Part shown: positions 23,300 through 34,460 of the stretch, piece after piece
Numbering within the stretch: position 1 is the stretch's first letter
Layout of the letters: each line of letters opens with the position of its first letter
From: Ochotona curzoniae
Taxonomy: Eukaryota; Chordata; Mammalia; Lagomorpha; Ochotonidae
Direction of reading: 5' to 3'
Length of the DNA: 64,000 nt
Assembly: GCF_017591425.1 (NCBI RefSeq)
Contig: NW_024464918.1
Location: 8,678,001-8,742,000 of the forward strand
Made by a program: the position numbers and the translations under genes
Notes under the pieces: generated by a model
Databases searched by the model: none
The model's input: the letters and a program-made list of their open reading frames with translations, nothing else
What the model was told of the DNA's origin: nothing

Positions 23300-24300
23300 A
23301 CTCTGACACATTAAATTCTTTTTGTAGTTTAAACATTAGCTATCACAAATCACAGAAAATGTGATTTGTTCTGTTGTAAAACAAACAATAACGGTGTGAC
23401 ACTAAAAGCTGGCAGAGAGAGGAATGTTAGACATGATGCTGAGACGTCAGAGAGGCCAACAGCACGTAACAATGCATGCAGAATGCATCTGGACTAGACA
23501 GCTTGTACAAACATGAATGTATTGTTCCAAAAGCATGCAGGAAGATGCTGCTAGGGGAGGAGTAGGAGGACTAAATGCTGGATTAATCTAATCTAATCTT
23601 AAAATAGAGGAGAGTCCACATGGGCCAGACTGAGACAAAAAGTTTGGCCACCAAGAAGAATAGAAATTAGAGACAAAGATAAAAAACAGTGGGAAAATAA
23701 AAATTCCATTTTTATGCACAGCTGAGTTACTGGCTAAGAAATATCATCCCCAGTATCTCCAATTAATACAACTGTGTTGGAATTCAGCTTGTTAAATTTG
23801 TCTTAGAGCACTCTTTCAGCCAAAAATGTGCGGAAATATCACTGACAATTTTACTAAATAACATTCTGAAAGCAAAAGGAACAAGTCACCAAGGACAAAA
23901 TGGTCCTCTGATAGATTCTGCATAAATAATCTCGCTTATCTTCCCTTCATCAAGATTTTTGCCAATTAATTCATAAATATTAGCATTTCATTAACTGCAC
24001 CAATATTAACATTTCATGTCAGTAGGGATTTTTAAGCAAATTTCTAATTACATTCAAAAAGTAAAACAAGGAAAAGGTTTTCTAATAATGCTGGTATTAG
24101 CAGGCACCAGAATTAGCTTTGTCTTGAGTACACACATATTCTAGCATGGAAACCTGTTGTCTGGGTTTTTAATCATAAATTTTATGAGTATATTATGAAT
24201 AACACATACTGAGAGTCATTAATTGGCTAATGAATTTCAATGGTTAGGATGACTTTAAGCAATAAACACATGCATCTACTCTTATTTTTGCTGCTAAGAA
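23300..24300. promoter_or_regulatory. Candidate conserved noncoding element, AT-rich
   Basis: Repeat-free kilobase with many homeodomain/POU-like words (CAATTAAT, CCAATTAATTCATAAATATTAGC, TAATGAATTTC, ATTGGCTAATGAA) and a perfect 10-base hairpin at 23,345-23,369. AT-richness alone would produce many such words, so this is a weak inference. Confidence 0.2.
23345..23369. repeat. Perfect hairpin, 10-base stem, 5-base loop
   Basis: ACAAATCACA at 23,345-23,354 pairs exactly with TGTGATTTGT at 23,360-23,369; the loop is GAAAA. Confidence 0.9.
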
Positions 24301-27300
24301 AATCAATTCCAGGGAAGCAAAATATTTTCTAAATGTTAAACTTAAGTAATCAATAGCACAAGCAAATGTTTTGTAAAAGTGAGTTCTATAAGAGAAAACT
24401 CCTTCTGTTTTATAACAGAGCAGAAAGGCTCTTTGGGGAATATCATGTTATTTCTTATCCTTAATAATACCTATAGACATCCCCACTGTTTTACATTTTG
24501 CTCACTATTCAAAGTGCCAAACTTTATGCAAATTTATCATCACGTACTTTGCTTTCTATACAAACATTTCCCATATCAGGTACATGCAACAGTAAATTAT
24601 TTGATTTATTTAACAATTCCTTTAACAAGAACTTCGGATAGCTAATGATGGAAGACTCTGGAAATCAACATACTTGGCTTGAATTAGCATAAATCACTTT
24701 GTTCCTTCTATACATTGTCAGAAAGACCCTGTAGATAACAATAAACCCAAACGTAATTTTCAAACTGCATCTGACTTTAACCTAAGTGCCCATTGATTTT
24801 TATCAATTTTTCTTTATATTTGGGATGGCACCCTCAATGTTTAGCATATTTTTTTCTTCTGAAGCACCTAGAAAGCATTAATATGATTGTGCAATTTGAT
24901 AGGAATTAGGAGGCACAATCACTTGCAGTCTATGCAGTCCTCTGTTGTCCCTGTGTCTCAGCGACCTCCGAACCGTTGCATGTACTGTGCCATTTCCTCA
25001 GCCTGCACCGAACTTCCCAAATTCACTGTCAAGAATGTTTCTCTAACCTTCATTTTTCAATTGCAAAACCCTTTGATGGAAACCTGTTCTTTGTATTCTT
25101 GGCAATTTAAACATTGTCATCAGGTTTCTCTTAAAAATTCACATTTATTTTATCCATACTCAACCTGCAGACAATTTGCATATCCCAGGAATCAAGGATA
25201 TGGACTAGCATACTCCACAGACAGAATAAAAACATTTTCAACACATTGTGTAAGTGTAGGTCTAGTTAAAAACACTCAAAATGACTATTTGGAGAAGGCA
25301 TTTTGGCACATAGTGTAAGGGGGGGAAGTGTCAGTTAAAGAGGAAATGAACAAATAAAAAAAATTCATCTATCCAACCAGATTCTCCCCATATCAACATC
25401 ACATTTCCCCCAGCTAAATCTAAATATTGACCCTGAGAAGATGAGAGTTGGAAAGCTGCCAATACTTGCCTTCACCTTCAATTGTTAGCAAAACTTTAGG
25501 AAGGGTCTTCCAAAAGGTCCACAAACAAGTACAATGAAAAAATAGAATGAATGAATTTCAGAATTTCTACCATCAAGAACAAACTTATCTTTTAATTCCA
25601 CTGCTTTCCCATTACTTCTGTGATGTAGAGCTGTGTTGGATAGCAACTAGAGAAAAGACCAGCTTTAGAGACGCTAATGGAAATTCCCAGCCTGGGCAAA
25701 CACTATGTTTTTCAACAGCTTCCAATTAATTATTCCCGGTATCTCGGGTCTGAGGAGGAGAAGATGCTGAATGTGACTGCCTCCGTGAGATCAGCGTGTT
25801 CGGAAAAGTCAGTAGCTGCCATTCTGATTGACTGAGAGCAACAGAAAACCCCTGAGGCCTTCTGGTTCAGTTGGGATTGTAATGATAGACTAGCAAGATA
25901 AAAGCCTGCCAGAACATTAGCTTCAACAGTATGACAATGCCCTCCCCAAGAAGATAGGACGCTGTGTGGATGAATAGAGATGGAAACTGTGGCTCCTGTC
26001 AGCAGCACTGATTCCACTCGGAAAGTCATATTCTGGGAGGATGCTGTGTCTGCTCAGGGTTAGGACTCCAGCTACGTGTGAAAAATGTGTTTTCTCAGCT
26101 GGAAACACTCGTATGTGTCTTATTGTGCAAGTTGGAGGTCCATACTAACTTTGAGGCAGGAAGAGAGAGAAAGAGAGTGAGAGAGAGAGAGAGATGAATA
26201 TCTGCCATTCGTCTGCCTTTACTGGGACTGAAAGGGTATCCTTTGGTTTAGCCCTAGGGCATGAAGGACCCACTCCTCTGAAGGAAAGTTTCTGTGTAGG
26301 ATACTTGAAGCCCTCACTTCCCAAATTCATCCTTATAGCATAAAGTATTGTTCTTCAGAGCAAATACAGAGTTACCACCATTATTAACAATTCCCTGATT
26401 CTCTTCTGATTCCCCAGGACCTTTTGTTTTTCAAACTGTTTCTTCAAACAGGATATGCAAAAGGAAAAGTGTGAAGATAAGTTGCCACAATCCAATATTA
26501 AAGTGGTTGAAAACTGACAAAGAAATCACACCACAGGCCAATGGAGTTTTTCTAGAAACGAGGTCTTCGGAAAGTCACCAAGACCCTCTAAACATCATAC
26601 ATTTCTTACATGGATTCGGTAACAGTGTGAACACAACATGAGGCATACAGATGCTCCATTAAATGTTAGCTAACGACATCGTCACCACAAACATCACAAC
26701 ACTGCCTTCTTTCAGTCAAGATTACTGATACTTGAGCTGAAAAACTAAACATAGTGTAATGCTCAAGTACAAGAAGACTTTTTTTTCTCCCCAAGATGTG
26801 AGTCAAACATCACATAAAAATTCACCTGAAATTCCTTCCTTATAGTGATATGCATGCATTTGGATCATTACCTAAGGGAAGTAATGAGAAAATTCTTTTC
26901 TAGAACAGGACTAGGAAGATATTCTAACATTTCGGATGAGAATGGAATAGTTCCACTAGAATTTATCACTGGGCTCAGTACCTATGGGCTGTGTCTAACT
27001 CAGTCTAACTAATTCAGTCATTAGGTTTTACTCTTTATATAATGTGTAACATACATAAGTACTCAGTCTTTATGACATAAAGAAATGTTTGCCATTTTCT
27101 CCTTCCAGTGATGCTTAGGGGCTTAGGAATAACTGAAAAGCAGAACAAAGCAAAAACACTGCTTATCATCTTTTTGGAAAGAGATCCATCAGTCTACGGA
27201 TCATGGACAAAAGGAATGTCTTAAGCAGTAGAAAAAAACAGATCAGACTCCTTAAAATTCTAACCTGGAAAACATAAGACTCCATAGTTTTCCCAGTGAA

Positions 27301-27945
27301 ATTCAGTAGTTTTTATGGCTCTTGTTTATTTTCAAGAAGGTTGGATAAAATCTTAAGCCAACAAAAAGTATTAATAAAAAAGAGGATGATTCCTGAATGA
27401 AGCAAAAACATCCCTATGCCTTACAGAGGTGAATTCTTGCCAGCAGAATGAAAAGGAATCTTGGACCCTTAAACTCTGTTCATAATTTTTTGTTGCTTCA
27501 ATAGTTTATTTTTGTTTATTGCCAGTGATAACTGCAGCCAACATTACTGCAGCTAAAAGTCAAATGTATTTGCTCAAAATCATCTTCTGTGTTTTACAAA
27601 TTCTTTTTCAAATACTATTGCAGCATTTAATGAATCTTAAAATGCTACTCTTGCTTATTTGTTTATTTTGGTGAATTGCTTGTTAAGTGTTGAGAAGACT
27701 TAAAGAAAACTGTTATTCAAACTCAAGAAAGATGGGTATCATGCAAAGTCAGACAACAGAACAGCAGCTACTTCCTGGCCTCTGCCATATTACTTCCTCC
27801 TTTTTAGACTAGTGGTTTCCATTCCTTTAGGATTTTCATAATATTCCAATCACAGAAGCTCCATTAGCAGTTGGTTTTCAACTCCTTTCATTACAGCACT
27901 TTTAAAAAATGCACAAAAAATGCAAGTAAAATACGCAAGTTTAGA
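24301..27945. other. Single-copy stretch, no repeats recognised
   Basis: About 3.6 kb. It contains a (GA)n-rich run at 26,161-26,194. The open frame at 24,887-25,318 (143 codons) shows no motif. 25,720-26,130 has somewhat more surviving CpG than its surroundings and could be a conserved element, but there is no direct support. Confidence 0.4.
26161..26194 (+). repeat. Imperfect (GA)n microsatellite
   Basis: AAGAGAGAGAAAGAGAGTGAGAGAG... with two interruptions, 34 bases. Confidence 0.9.
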
Positions 27946-28215
27946 GTTGTGTACTTGGCATAGCAGTTAAGAGACTAATTAGAATACCTGGGTTGAATTC
28001 CCAGCTCCATTTACAGATTTCAACTTACTACTAAAACAGACCCTGAGAGGCAAGAGAAACAACTCTGGTGGGCTTCTATCAGCCATGTGGGAAACCTAGA
28101 CTGAAATCTCCCCCACTTTGGTCTGGCCCAAGTCAAATCATTTCATGTGTTTGAGGTGTAAACCAGGGGCTGGGATTCATCTGTGTTTCTCTGTGTCTCA
28201 AAAAATAAGCTAAAA
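27945..28215 (+). mobile_element. C-SINE, old
   Basis: Head GTGTACTTGGCATAGCAGTTAAGAGACTAATTAGAATACCTGGGTTGAATTCCCAGCTCC keeps the tRNA-like A-box and a B-box close to GGTTGAATTCC. The body and CTGTGTTTCTCTGTGTCTCAAAAAATAA tail follow. The B-box is nearer to the tRNA consensus than in the young copies. Confidence 0.75.
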
Positions 28216-28249
28216 AAAATTAGAAAAACAGAAAACAAAACATGACAAG

Positions 28250-28552
28250 CAAAGGTGAGCATGTAGAGCAACAGTTAGTAGTGTGCTTGGGGCTGAGGGA
28301 GTGAACCGCACTGCAGCTTGTTACACTGGGATCGTATATGGGTGCCACTCTGAATCCTGGCTATTCCATTTCCAGCCCAGCTCTCTGATAACGGCTTCGC
28401 AAAGTATAGGATGCTCATGTTCTTGGGCCTTGGCACCCAAGTTGGAGACTCAGAGGAAGCCAAAGGCTCCTGGTTTCATATAGACACAAATACAATCATT
28501 GAGGTCATTTAGAGAGTGAACCAACTGGTGAAGCAGATGGAATATTCTTTCC

Positions 28553-28605
<53 letters not shown>

Positions 28606-28690
28606 GGTGGAGGAGGCGGAGGAGGGATTGTCTGTGTATCCTTCCCTCTCTGTAATTCTATCTTTCAAATAAAATATAACTGAATATTTC
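28250..28690 (+). mobile_element. C-SINE with (TG)n expansion inside
   Basis: Head TGTAGAGCAACAGTTAGTAGTGTGCTTGGG, middle GGATCGTATATGGGTGCCACTCTGAATCCTGGCT and GTTGGAGACTCAGAGGAAGCC, and a tail ending TTTCAAATAAAATATAA. The usual TCTCTGTGTCTC segment has become a long (TG)n at 28,556-28,605, lengthening the element to about 440 bases. Confidence 0.8.
28556..28605 (+). repeat. (TG)n microsatellite, about 24 units
   Basis: Uninterrupted TG run of about 49 bases inside a C-SINE 3' region; likely polymorphic. Confidence 0.97.
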
Positions 28691-28699
28691 ATAAAGTTG

Positions 28700-28990
28700 G
28701 TAAGGGATACCTGCATTCTGTACCATAGTTACTGCTTTGAATCCTCACTGCTTTGAACTCAGCTTCTTGTAATCACATATACCAGGAAACCAGCAGACAA
28801 TGGTTAAAGCAAGAGGAACACCCGAGACTCAGGCAGTATTCTATACTCTTCTGATTCTGTCCACACTGAGGCCTGTCTGTTGTGACATTTTGAGAGTGAG
28901 CTAACAGAGAGAAGACATCTCTGCCCACCTTCATGTCTTTCTATTAATGTTACTCTTTCAGGTAGTGTAAATTGTTGTAAATAATAAAAA
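28700..28990 (+). mobile_element. C-SINE, very old
   Basis: Recognisable by order: GGGATACCTGCATTCTG, TTTGAACTCAGCTTCTTGTAATC, CCAGCAGACAATGGTTAAAGC, CCCGAGACTCAGGCAG and a diverged GTGACATTTTGAGAGTGAGC segment. Directly follows the previous copy. Confidence 0.55.
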
Positions 28991-29865
28991 TAACTTTATG
29001 GGGGGGATTAAATCAATGAGTAGTTTTCTTTCCATCTACTTTTTGAAGAATCTGTATCTGTAGCAAAATGTTCTCTATAATGCACTGTATGTCAAATGAA
29101 ACATCATCTGGATGAATTCACATCTATGTTTATGAGAATTCCTGGGAAAAAGGCAAAGCAGGAGTTAAAAAGGGTGGCTATTCCCACATAGCCATCAGCA
29201 ACCTTCATATTGTTGCCTATGAAGAAAATTATAAAAATGTTGCTTAAATTTCACATCCTCATATCTGAGAAAGTCTCGTATTTAACTATTTATCTTTTGT
29301 TTGGATGTGATTTTGTTGGACCCAGGCTAGTATAAGCTGGCTAGCCTCTTCTGAAATAAAGCATACAGAGCAAAAAGCTTCATTTTTAATATTTTAAATG
29401 TTAAATTCATACTTGTAGAGACTCAAATACTAAATGTATTTCAAGGTATCAAACATTAATCTATTAAATGTTTTGCTTTCCAGTATTTTAATTTCTTATT
29501 TTTCAGGGGGTCCAAATGTTAATCTATTCCATGTTTTATTTTGCTGTTTTGCATTATTCTTTGGGGGCCTTAGAGGATTTACATGTTGTTCTTCTCTCTC
29601 TGTATTATTTATTTAGGCTTTTAAATACTGAATCCATTGCATTTGATACAAACACGATCACCTTATCCATCCTAGTTCACCAATTCATAGAGTGGCTATG
29701 AACAGTTTCTAAACCCTTCTTGGAGAATAATACACAGGATTACAAAGGACAGAAGGAATTAGTGTTCTTGGAAAACCATAAAAATGCATGAGAACTCCAC
29801 CACAGAGAATTTTTCTTGAGAATGGAAATTTAGAATTTTCAAAGGAATTCACAATATCGTCGTTA
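28991..29865. other. Single-copy DNA, nothing recognised
   Basis: T-rich around 29,430-29,640. TTTCTTATTTTTCAG ending near 29,507 is a good acceptor-like string, but no donor or open frame of note accompanies it. Confidence 0.4.
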
Positions 29866-30065
29866 GAGTACTAGCTTTGAAGTCAACTGCCAAGGTTTAG
29901 AAGTGATTTAGCCTCCGTGTGTATGAAATTACTTCTTTGTGTGATAGGGTTTATAACAGTTATAATACGTACCTCAAAGGGCTACTGTGAGGAATAAATT
30001 GGGCAAAGTAGCACTGGTGTGAGTAAGACTTTGCCACAAGAGGCATTCAATAAACATTAGTGATA
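29866..30065 (+). mobile_element. MIR SINE
   Basis: Classic MIR order: GTTTAGAAGTGATTTAGCC, ACCTCAAAGGGCTACTGTGAGGAATAAATTGGGCAAAG, then AGGCATTCAATAAACATTAGTGATAC at the 3' end. MIRs predate the placental radiation, so this site should have orthologues in other mammals. Confidence 0.85.
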
Positions 30066-30404
30066 CTCCTAGAGTGACTATAAATGCTCTTGCTTAAAGC
30101 ACCTACCTTATATCACACAAGTGTTGTATGCACATACACATACACAAAGCACAGCATTGCTCTTATAGGCCAAATTGCATTTGAGTCCGTATTTCTCACT
30201 GCTCTTAATGTACGACTTCTCAAAAAAAAAAAATCGCACTAACATGCACTTGCCTTTTGCAATAACTAACCTAAAACTCATTTACCAAATATGTGCTAAA
30301 ATTTCTGTAAGGCTTAAGTAGAAGTTCAAGCCCACTGGCTTTTAGTTTCTCTTCATGGATCCTTTTAAATCAATTTTCTTGTCCGAAATATAAGAAAAGA
30401 GGAG
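30066..30404. other. Single-copy DNA, nothing recognised
   Basis: No repeat or gene signal seen. Confidence 0.4.
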
Positions 30405-30712
30405 AAGGAACATTATGGCATAGTAGATTAAGCTGCCATTTTTGATGCTGGTATCCTTGATGGAAGCTGATACATGTCCCAACTGCTCCAACTAATCCAG
30501 CTACCTGTTAACCGCCTAGGAAAGCAGCAGAAAATAGTATAAGGGTTTTGGTTCCTTCCATCCCTGCGCAAGGTCTTGAGGACATTCCCGACTCCTGGCA
30601 ATGGGCTGGCCAAATCTGGGCCATTGTGGGCAGTATTCGTATGCCATCACTGTCTGACTCTCTGCAACGACGACTTTCAAAATAAAAAATAAATCTTCAA
30701 ACAAATGGGAAA
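30405..30712 (+). mobile_element. C-SINE, old full-length
   Basis: Head AACATTATGGCATAGTAGATTAAGCTGCC retains the A-box region; AATCCAGCTACCTGTTAACCGCCTAGGAAAGCAGCAG, TCCCGACTCCTGG and GGCCATTGTGGGCAG follow; the tail is TTTCAAAATAAAAAATAAATC. Minus-strand open frames here are artefacts. Confidence 0.85.
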
Positions 30713-30734
30713 AAACAAGGGATTTTTAAAAAAA

Positions 30735-31200
30735 ACATATTGCTTCCATGGGTTCCTGTTTTCATTTTCTAATGGGGCTCTTCCAGCTGCTTTCCAGAGC
30801 TGCTACTTTCCTGCAGTGTGTGCCAGGAAAGCCTGTCCTGCAATCTCTCATTGCTGATCACACTACTCTCACCTTCTTTCCTGCTTTGTCTCTTCACCCA
30901 AGGTTGACTTGGATCTTCTTTCAAGGTCCCTACAGAGGAAGCTGCTTCTCAACTCGTGTACATCCACCCCACGCCCCCACCCGCTGGTGTATATTAAAAT
31001 CCCCCTACGGCACAATGAGTGCCACTCAGAAAGGTTGTTAATCACCACATGCTTGTTCTGAGTTTCATTGTTCTGCTTTGTATCACGCTGCTTGATTGTA
31101 AGCTATGCGGGGCAGAGCCTTTGTCTGCCATGCCCCAACTATTGTTCAGCGAAGTGCTCGCTGATGGCACTATAGAAAAAACAAACAATGCCTTTTTCCA
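30735..31200 (+). mobile_element. L2 LINE, 3' end
   Basis: CT-rich plus strand typical of L2 3' ORF2/UTR. The diagnostic close is GATTGTAAGCTATGCGGGGCAGAGCCTTTGTCTGCC (about 31,095), then CCCCAACTATTGTTCAGCGAAGTGCTC, matching the L2 'gattgtaagctc..gggcaggg..tttgtct' signature. Confidence 0.75.
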
Positions 31201-31370
31201 CGGTTTCCATTTTAATTGTCACACGGGACAATCTAAATGCACAATTCACATGAGAAGTTGAGTACACAGCCCACGAAATTGCTAAAATAAGCTAGCCATG
31301 TATGCTTTAGGCATTAAGACTATCTTTTCAAAGTCTAACTTTCAACTTCTGTCCACTTGCCATTATTTTT

Positions 31371-31592
31371 TTTAAAGATTTATTTATTTTTATTGGAAAG
31401 GCAGATACACAGAGAGGAGGAAAGACAGAAAGGAAGATCCTCCATTCACTGGTTCATTCTCTAAGCGGCTGTAACTGCTGCAGCTGAGCCAATCTGAAGT
31501 CAGGAGCCAGAAGCTTCCCCTGGGGTACCCCACGTGGGTGCAGGGTTCCAAGGTCCTGGGCCATCCTCGACTGCCCTCCCAGGCTACAAACA
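31371..31592 (-). mobile_element. C-SINE, 5'-truncated, minus strand
   Basis: Reverse complement: AAAGATTTATTTATTTTTATTGGAAAGGCAGATACACAGAGAGGAGG, TCACTGGTTCATTCTCTAAG, CTGAGCCAATCTGAAG, CCCACGTGGGTGCAGGG, CCATCCTCGACTGCCCTCCCAGGCTAC. It stops there, so the tRNA-like head with the promoter boxes is missing. Young-looking otherwise; probably truncated at insertion. Confidence 0.9.
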
Positions 31593-31903
31593 TGTCATTA
31601 TTTTTTGCCCTCAAATTACTTGCAAGGCAACCACATGACTGATGCAGGTTTCTTAAGTCCATATGACTTCAAAGGGAAAGGTGTGAATATAAAATCAAAT
31701 ACACATACACAACTGGCAAGACAAAAATTACCCAGAATTACAATTATTCTAAGAAGAATTGTTAAAATACTTTCATAAACTGCTTCAATAAAATATACCT
31801 TTCTCAGGCAAAGACTTCAAGTGACACTACAGACAGCCAGGAGCATAGTACATAGTCTGTGGTTTTTATGGTTCAGGTTTGGAGCTAGCTAGCTTGCTTG
31901 CTT

Positions 31904-31940
<37 letters not shown>

Positions 31941-32339
31941 TATGCTAAGACAGTGACTTAAAACAATAAAAAGCCAATGCTAAAGAACAATTTGCCTTAT
32001 CTTTGTAGATTTCATACATGGCAAAACACGGAAGTTAAGGCAGGTGCCAAGCATTTTAACTACTTCTGCTCCTAAATGAACTCCTAAAGCTATCTCGACT
32101 GGGATTGTTTCAGTGCATCTTTCGGTTCAATATGTTACTAAACTGAATGTTGATTACATGTTCAAATCTCTATAGGGACTCTAAGAAATACAAATATTAC
32201 ACATGACAGACATATAAAAACCTTAAATACAAAACCACATTCCAGGAAAATTGACTTATAATTGGATTCGCCACACAGGTCTTATAAGGAGTTATTCCAA
32301 TATCCCACCCTGGACCCGGCGCCAATTCTTCTTCCTCAC
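31593..32339. other. Single-copy DNA with compound microsatellite
   Basis: No repeat recognised except the microsatellite at 31,873-31,940. Confidence 0.4.
31873..31940 (+). repeat. Compound (GCTA)(GCTT)(CT)n microsatellite
   Basis: AGCTAGCTAGCTTGCTTGCTTG followed by a long CT run and a short TTCTTT end. The stepwise change of unit suggests successive slippage from one seed. Confidence 0.92.
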
Positions 32340-32350
32340 AGCTTACGAAA

Positions 32351-32765
32351 TGTGAACCAGTCCAGCCATCCACCAATCAGATGTAACCTGGCATTCCACC
32401 TGAGACTCCCACCCCCAATCTCCCAGCCCCTTCCCCAACCCCGCCCACTCACCAATCATCCCCAGGCATTCACCTACAGGCACCAATCCCCTGGGGCTTG
32501 CCCTCAATCCCTCCCAAATCCCACCCCCCACACCTGGCAGACAAAAAGGCCCCCAGGTGCGGCTCTCTGTTCTCTTCTCCTTCCGGCTTTCCTTCCCCTT
32601 CCACTCCCCCCCCCCCCCCCCCCGCTGATCTCCACCCCCTCCCCCGCCCCCAACACACACACCCATTCCTGCCCCCACTGGAATAAACCTCCTAAGATAC
32701 TTCATTGTGTCTGATGTTTTCGACTCACGGTAAAGAACCAGGTTGCGGGAATTAGAACTCTAACA
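32351..32765 (+). mobile_element. ERV1-like LTR (probably solo)
   Basis: GC-rich island with retroviral LTR layout. U3-like part has CCAAT boxes (CACCAATCAG at about 32,370, CACCAATCATCC, CACCAATCCCC). An ACAAAAAGGCCCCC TATA-like region (about 32,540) is followed by CTCTCTGTTCTCTTCTCC. AATAAA lies at 32,682-32,687. The U5-like end is GTGTCTGATGTTTTCGACTCACGG, TTGCGGGAATTAG, CTCTAACA, ending in CA as LTRs do. No primer-binding site follows and no polypurine tract or internal gag/pol/env was recognised, which fits a solo LTR. The left boundary (TG at 32,351) is a guess and no target duplication was confirmed. It is regulatory debris; no protein is encoded. Confidence 0.7.
32606..32623 (+). repeat. 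C18 homopolymer in LTR
   Basis: Eighteen consecutive C, followed within 16 bases by CCCCCTCCCCCGCCCCC (about 32,635-32,651). The minus strand can form a G-quadruplex and the plus strand an i-motif. Confidence 0.95.
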
Positions 32766-32845
32766 CTGTTTTAAATAACTAACAGGTCTCCTTGTAAGGC
32801 TTCTTCAAATTCTCATATATACACAATTTTAAAAGAAGTCCTAAT

Positions 32846-33180
32846 GGGCCCGGCGCCATGGCCTAGCAGCTAAAGTTCTCGCCTTGAACGTGCCGGGATC
32901 CCATATGGGCGCTGGTTCTAATCCTGGCAGCCCCGCTTCCCATCCAGCTCCCTGCTTGTAGCCTGGGAAAGCAGTCAAGCATGACCCAAAGCCTTGGGAC
33001 CCTGCACCCATGTGTGAGACCTGGAGGAAGGTCCTGGGTCCTGGGTCCTGGCTTTGGATCAGTGCAGCACTGGCCGTTGTGGTCACTTGGGGAGTGAACT
33101 ATTGGATGGAAGATTTTTCTATATGTCTCTCCTCCTCTCTGTGTATCTGACTTTGCAATAAAAAAAAATATATCTTTAAA
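32846..33180 (+). mobile_element. C-SINE, young full-length, with target duplication
   Basis: Starts GGGCCCGGCGCCATGGCCTAGCAGC, has GGGATCCCATATGGGCGCTGGTTCTAATCCTGGCAGCCCC, CCAGCTCCCTGCTTGTAGCC and GAAGG followed by a duplicated TCCTGGG unit near 33,030-33,050, and ends AATAAAAAAAAATATATC. A 15-base near-match flanks it (AAAAGAAGTCCTAAT at 32,831-32,845; AAAAGAAGGCCATAAT at 33,181-33,196). Its start and AAGTTCTCGCCTTGAACG segment are the form I associate with pika. Confidence 0.95.
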
Positions 33181-33339
33181 AAAAGAAGGCCATAATGATA
33201 CTGTTTGGAATTCTCTACAGGTGAATAAAATAGGTTGTGGTCTTTGATCTTTAAGGTTAACATGTTAGTGTGGAGTTTGTATAATGTTTTGACTAACAAT
33301 TTGCAGCTCCAACACCATGATATAATAAATCCAGCCTCC

Positions 33340-33628
33340 AGCTGCAATGCCGGCACAACATATGCATGCTAGTTCCACTCTCAGATGCTCCACTTCTGAA
33401 ACAAGACCCTGCTAATGTGCCTAGCAGAGCAGCAAATATTGGCCCAAGTCATTGTACTCTTGTACCATGGAGGAGAACCCGTAGAAGCTGCAGGCTTCTG
33501 GAACTGAACCATCCCAGCTCCAGCCATTGTGGCCATTTGGGGTTAAAACCAGCAGATGGGAACTCTGTTATTCTCTCTGTAAATAGCTTTCAAATAAACA
33601 CACAAATCAATCTCTTTAAAAAATCAGA
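33340..33628 (+). mobile_element. C-SINE, 5'-truncated, old
   Basis: Begins near ATGCCGGCACAACATATGCATGCTAGTTCC (the ATCCCATATGG..GGTTC part) and runs through GCTCCAGCCATTGTGGCCATTTGGGG, CAGCAGATGGGA, CTCTCTGTAAATAGCTTTCAAATAAA. The promoter head is mostly gone. Confidence 0.8.
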
Positions 33629-33689
33629 AATCTACTAAAAGCACCCCCTGGGGTGGATGGGGTGGGGCGAGTATTCTACTTGATTGTTG

Positions 33690-34460
33690 GTGGAGTGTAG
33701 GCTAGTGCAGTCATTAAGAACTCAGAATGAAGAGTGATAGAACACCTGAATACTGACCCACCGTATGACCCAGCTACCTAACCCTGGAAATACACCAAAG
33801 GAAGTGGAATCTACATATAAGAAGCTAATCTAAAACCCTACACAGTCCATGATACTGAAGACACAGAAACAACCCAGATGCCCATCCAAAGAGGAATTGA
33901 TAATAAAAAACCAAGTACATCTACTCCATGTAATGCTACTCAGCCATTAAAAAGAATGAAATTCTACCACTTGCAACCAAAATGGTCCCAACTGGAGACC
34001 TTTATGTTCAGTGAAATTAGCCAATCCACGAAGGACAAATATCATATGTTCTCTCTAAGGTAATATTCATGCAATATCAATAGGTATTAGGGAAACATAT
34101 ATGTGTGTTTTTTCAATATGTGTTTATATAGTGTGTGTTTATATAATGGAAACTGGCATACCAGAAATTGAAGATGCATTTTAGCATGCACCTCTATTCC
34201 TGAATAAAGCAGGACTCACAATGAAACAGTTAAATACATCTTGACAATATGATTCCAGATTTTCTACCACTGCCAATACCCATCAATGCCATGATAACTT
34301 AAAGACCAGAATGTTGGACCTGTGCCTGCTGCTGAAGGACCATTCTGTTGTAATAACATGAGGGAAACTGTGTAGGGGAGGGTGAGGAGGAAGGAAGGAT
34401 AGGTGAGGGGGGGGTGGGAAATCCCTATAAATATGAAACTTTATCATGGAAATTGATACA
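33690..34460 (+). mobile_element. L1 LINE 3' end (ORF2 end to 3' UTR)
   Basis: Highly characteristic: ACCGTATGACCCAGCTACC, CTGGAAATACACCAAAGGAAG, AACAACCCAGATGCCCATCC, TACTCAGCCATTAAAAAGAATGAAATTC, TGGTCCCAACTGGAGACC, AGTGAAATTAGCC and ATATCATATGTTCTCTC, i.e. the end of ORF2 and the start of the 3' UTR. Then comes the lagomorph 3' UTR with CTATTCCTGAATAAAGCAGGACTCAC and a G-rich polypurine tract (about 34,373-34,420). No poly(A) remains. Confidence 0.92.

Noticed and set aside
24887..25318. 143-codon open frame as a gene or pseudogene
   Set aside because: Translation is low in recognisable motifs and the DNA shows no coding-like bias; no parent gene recognised.
32340..32700. CpG-island promoter of a host gene
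   Set aside because: GC-rich but CpG-poor, and the LTR-like order of signals explains it better.
32262..32714. 150-codon proline-rich open frame and its minus-strand glycine-rich partner
   Set aside because: It is the C-rich strand of the LTR read as protein; low complexity, ending in a C18-derived proline run.
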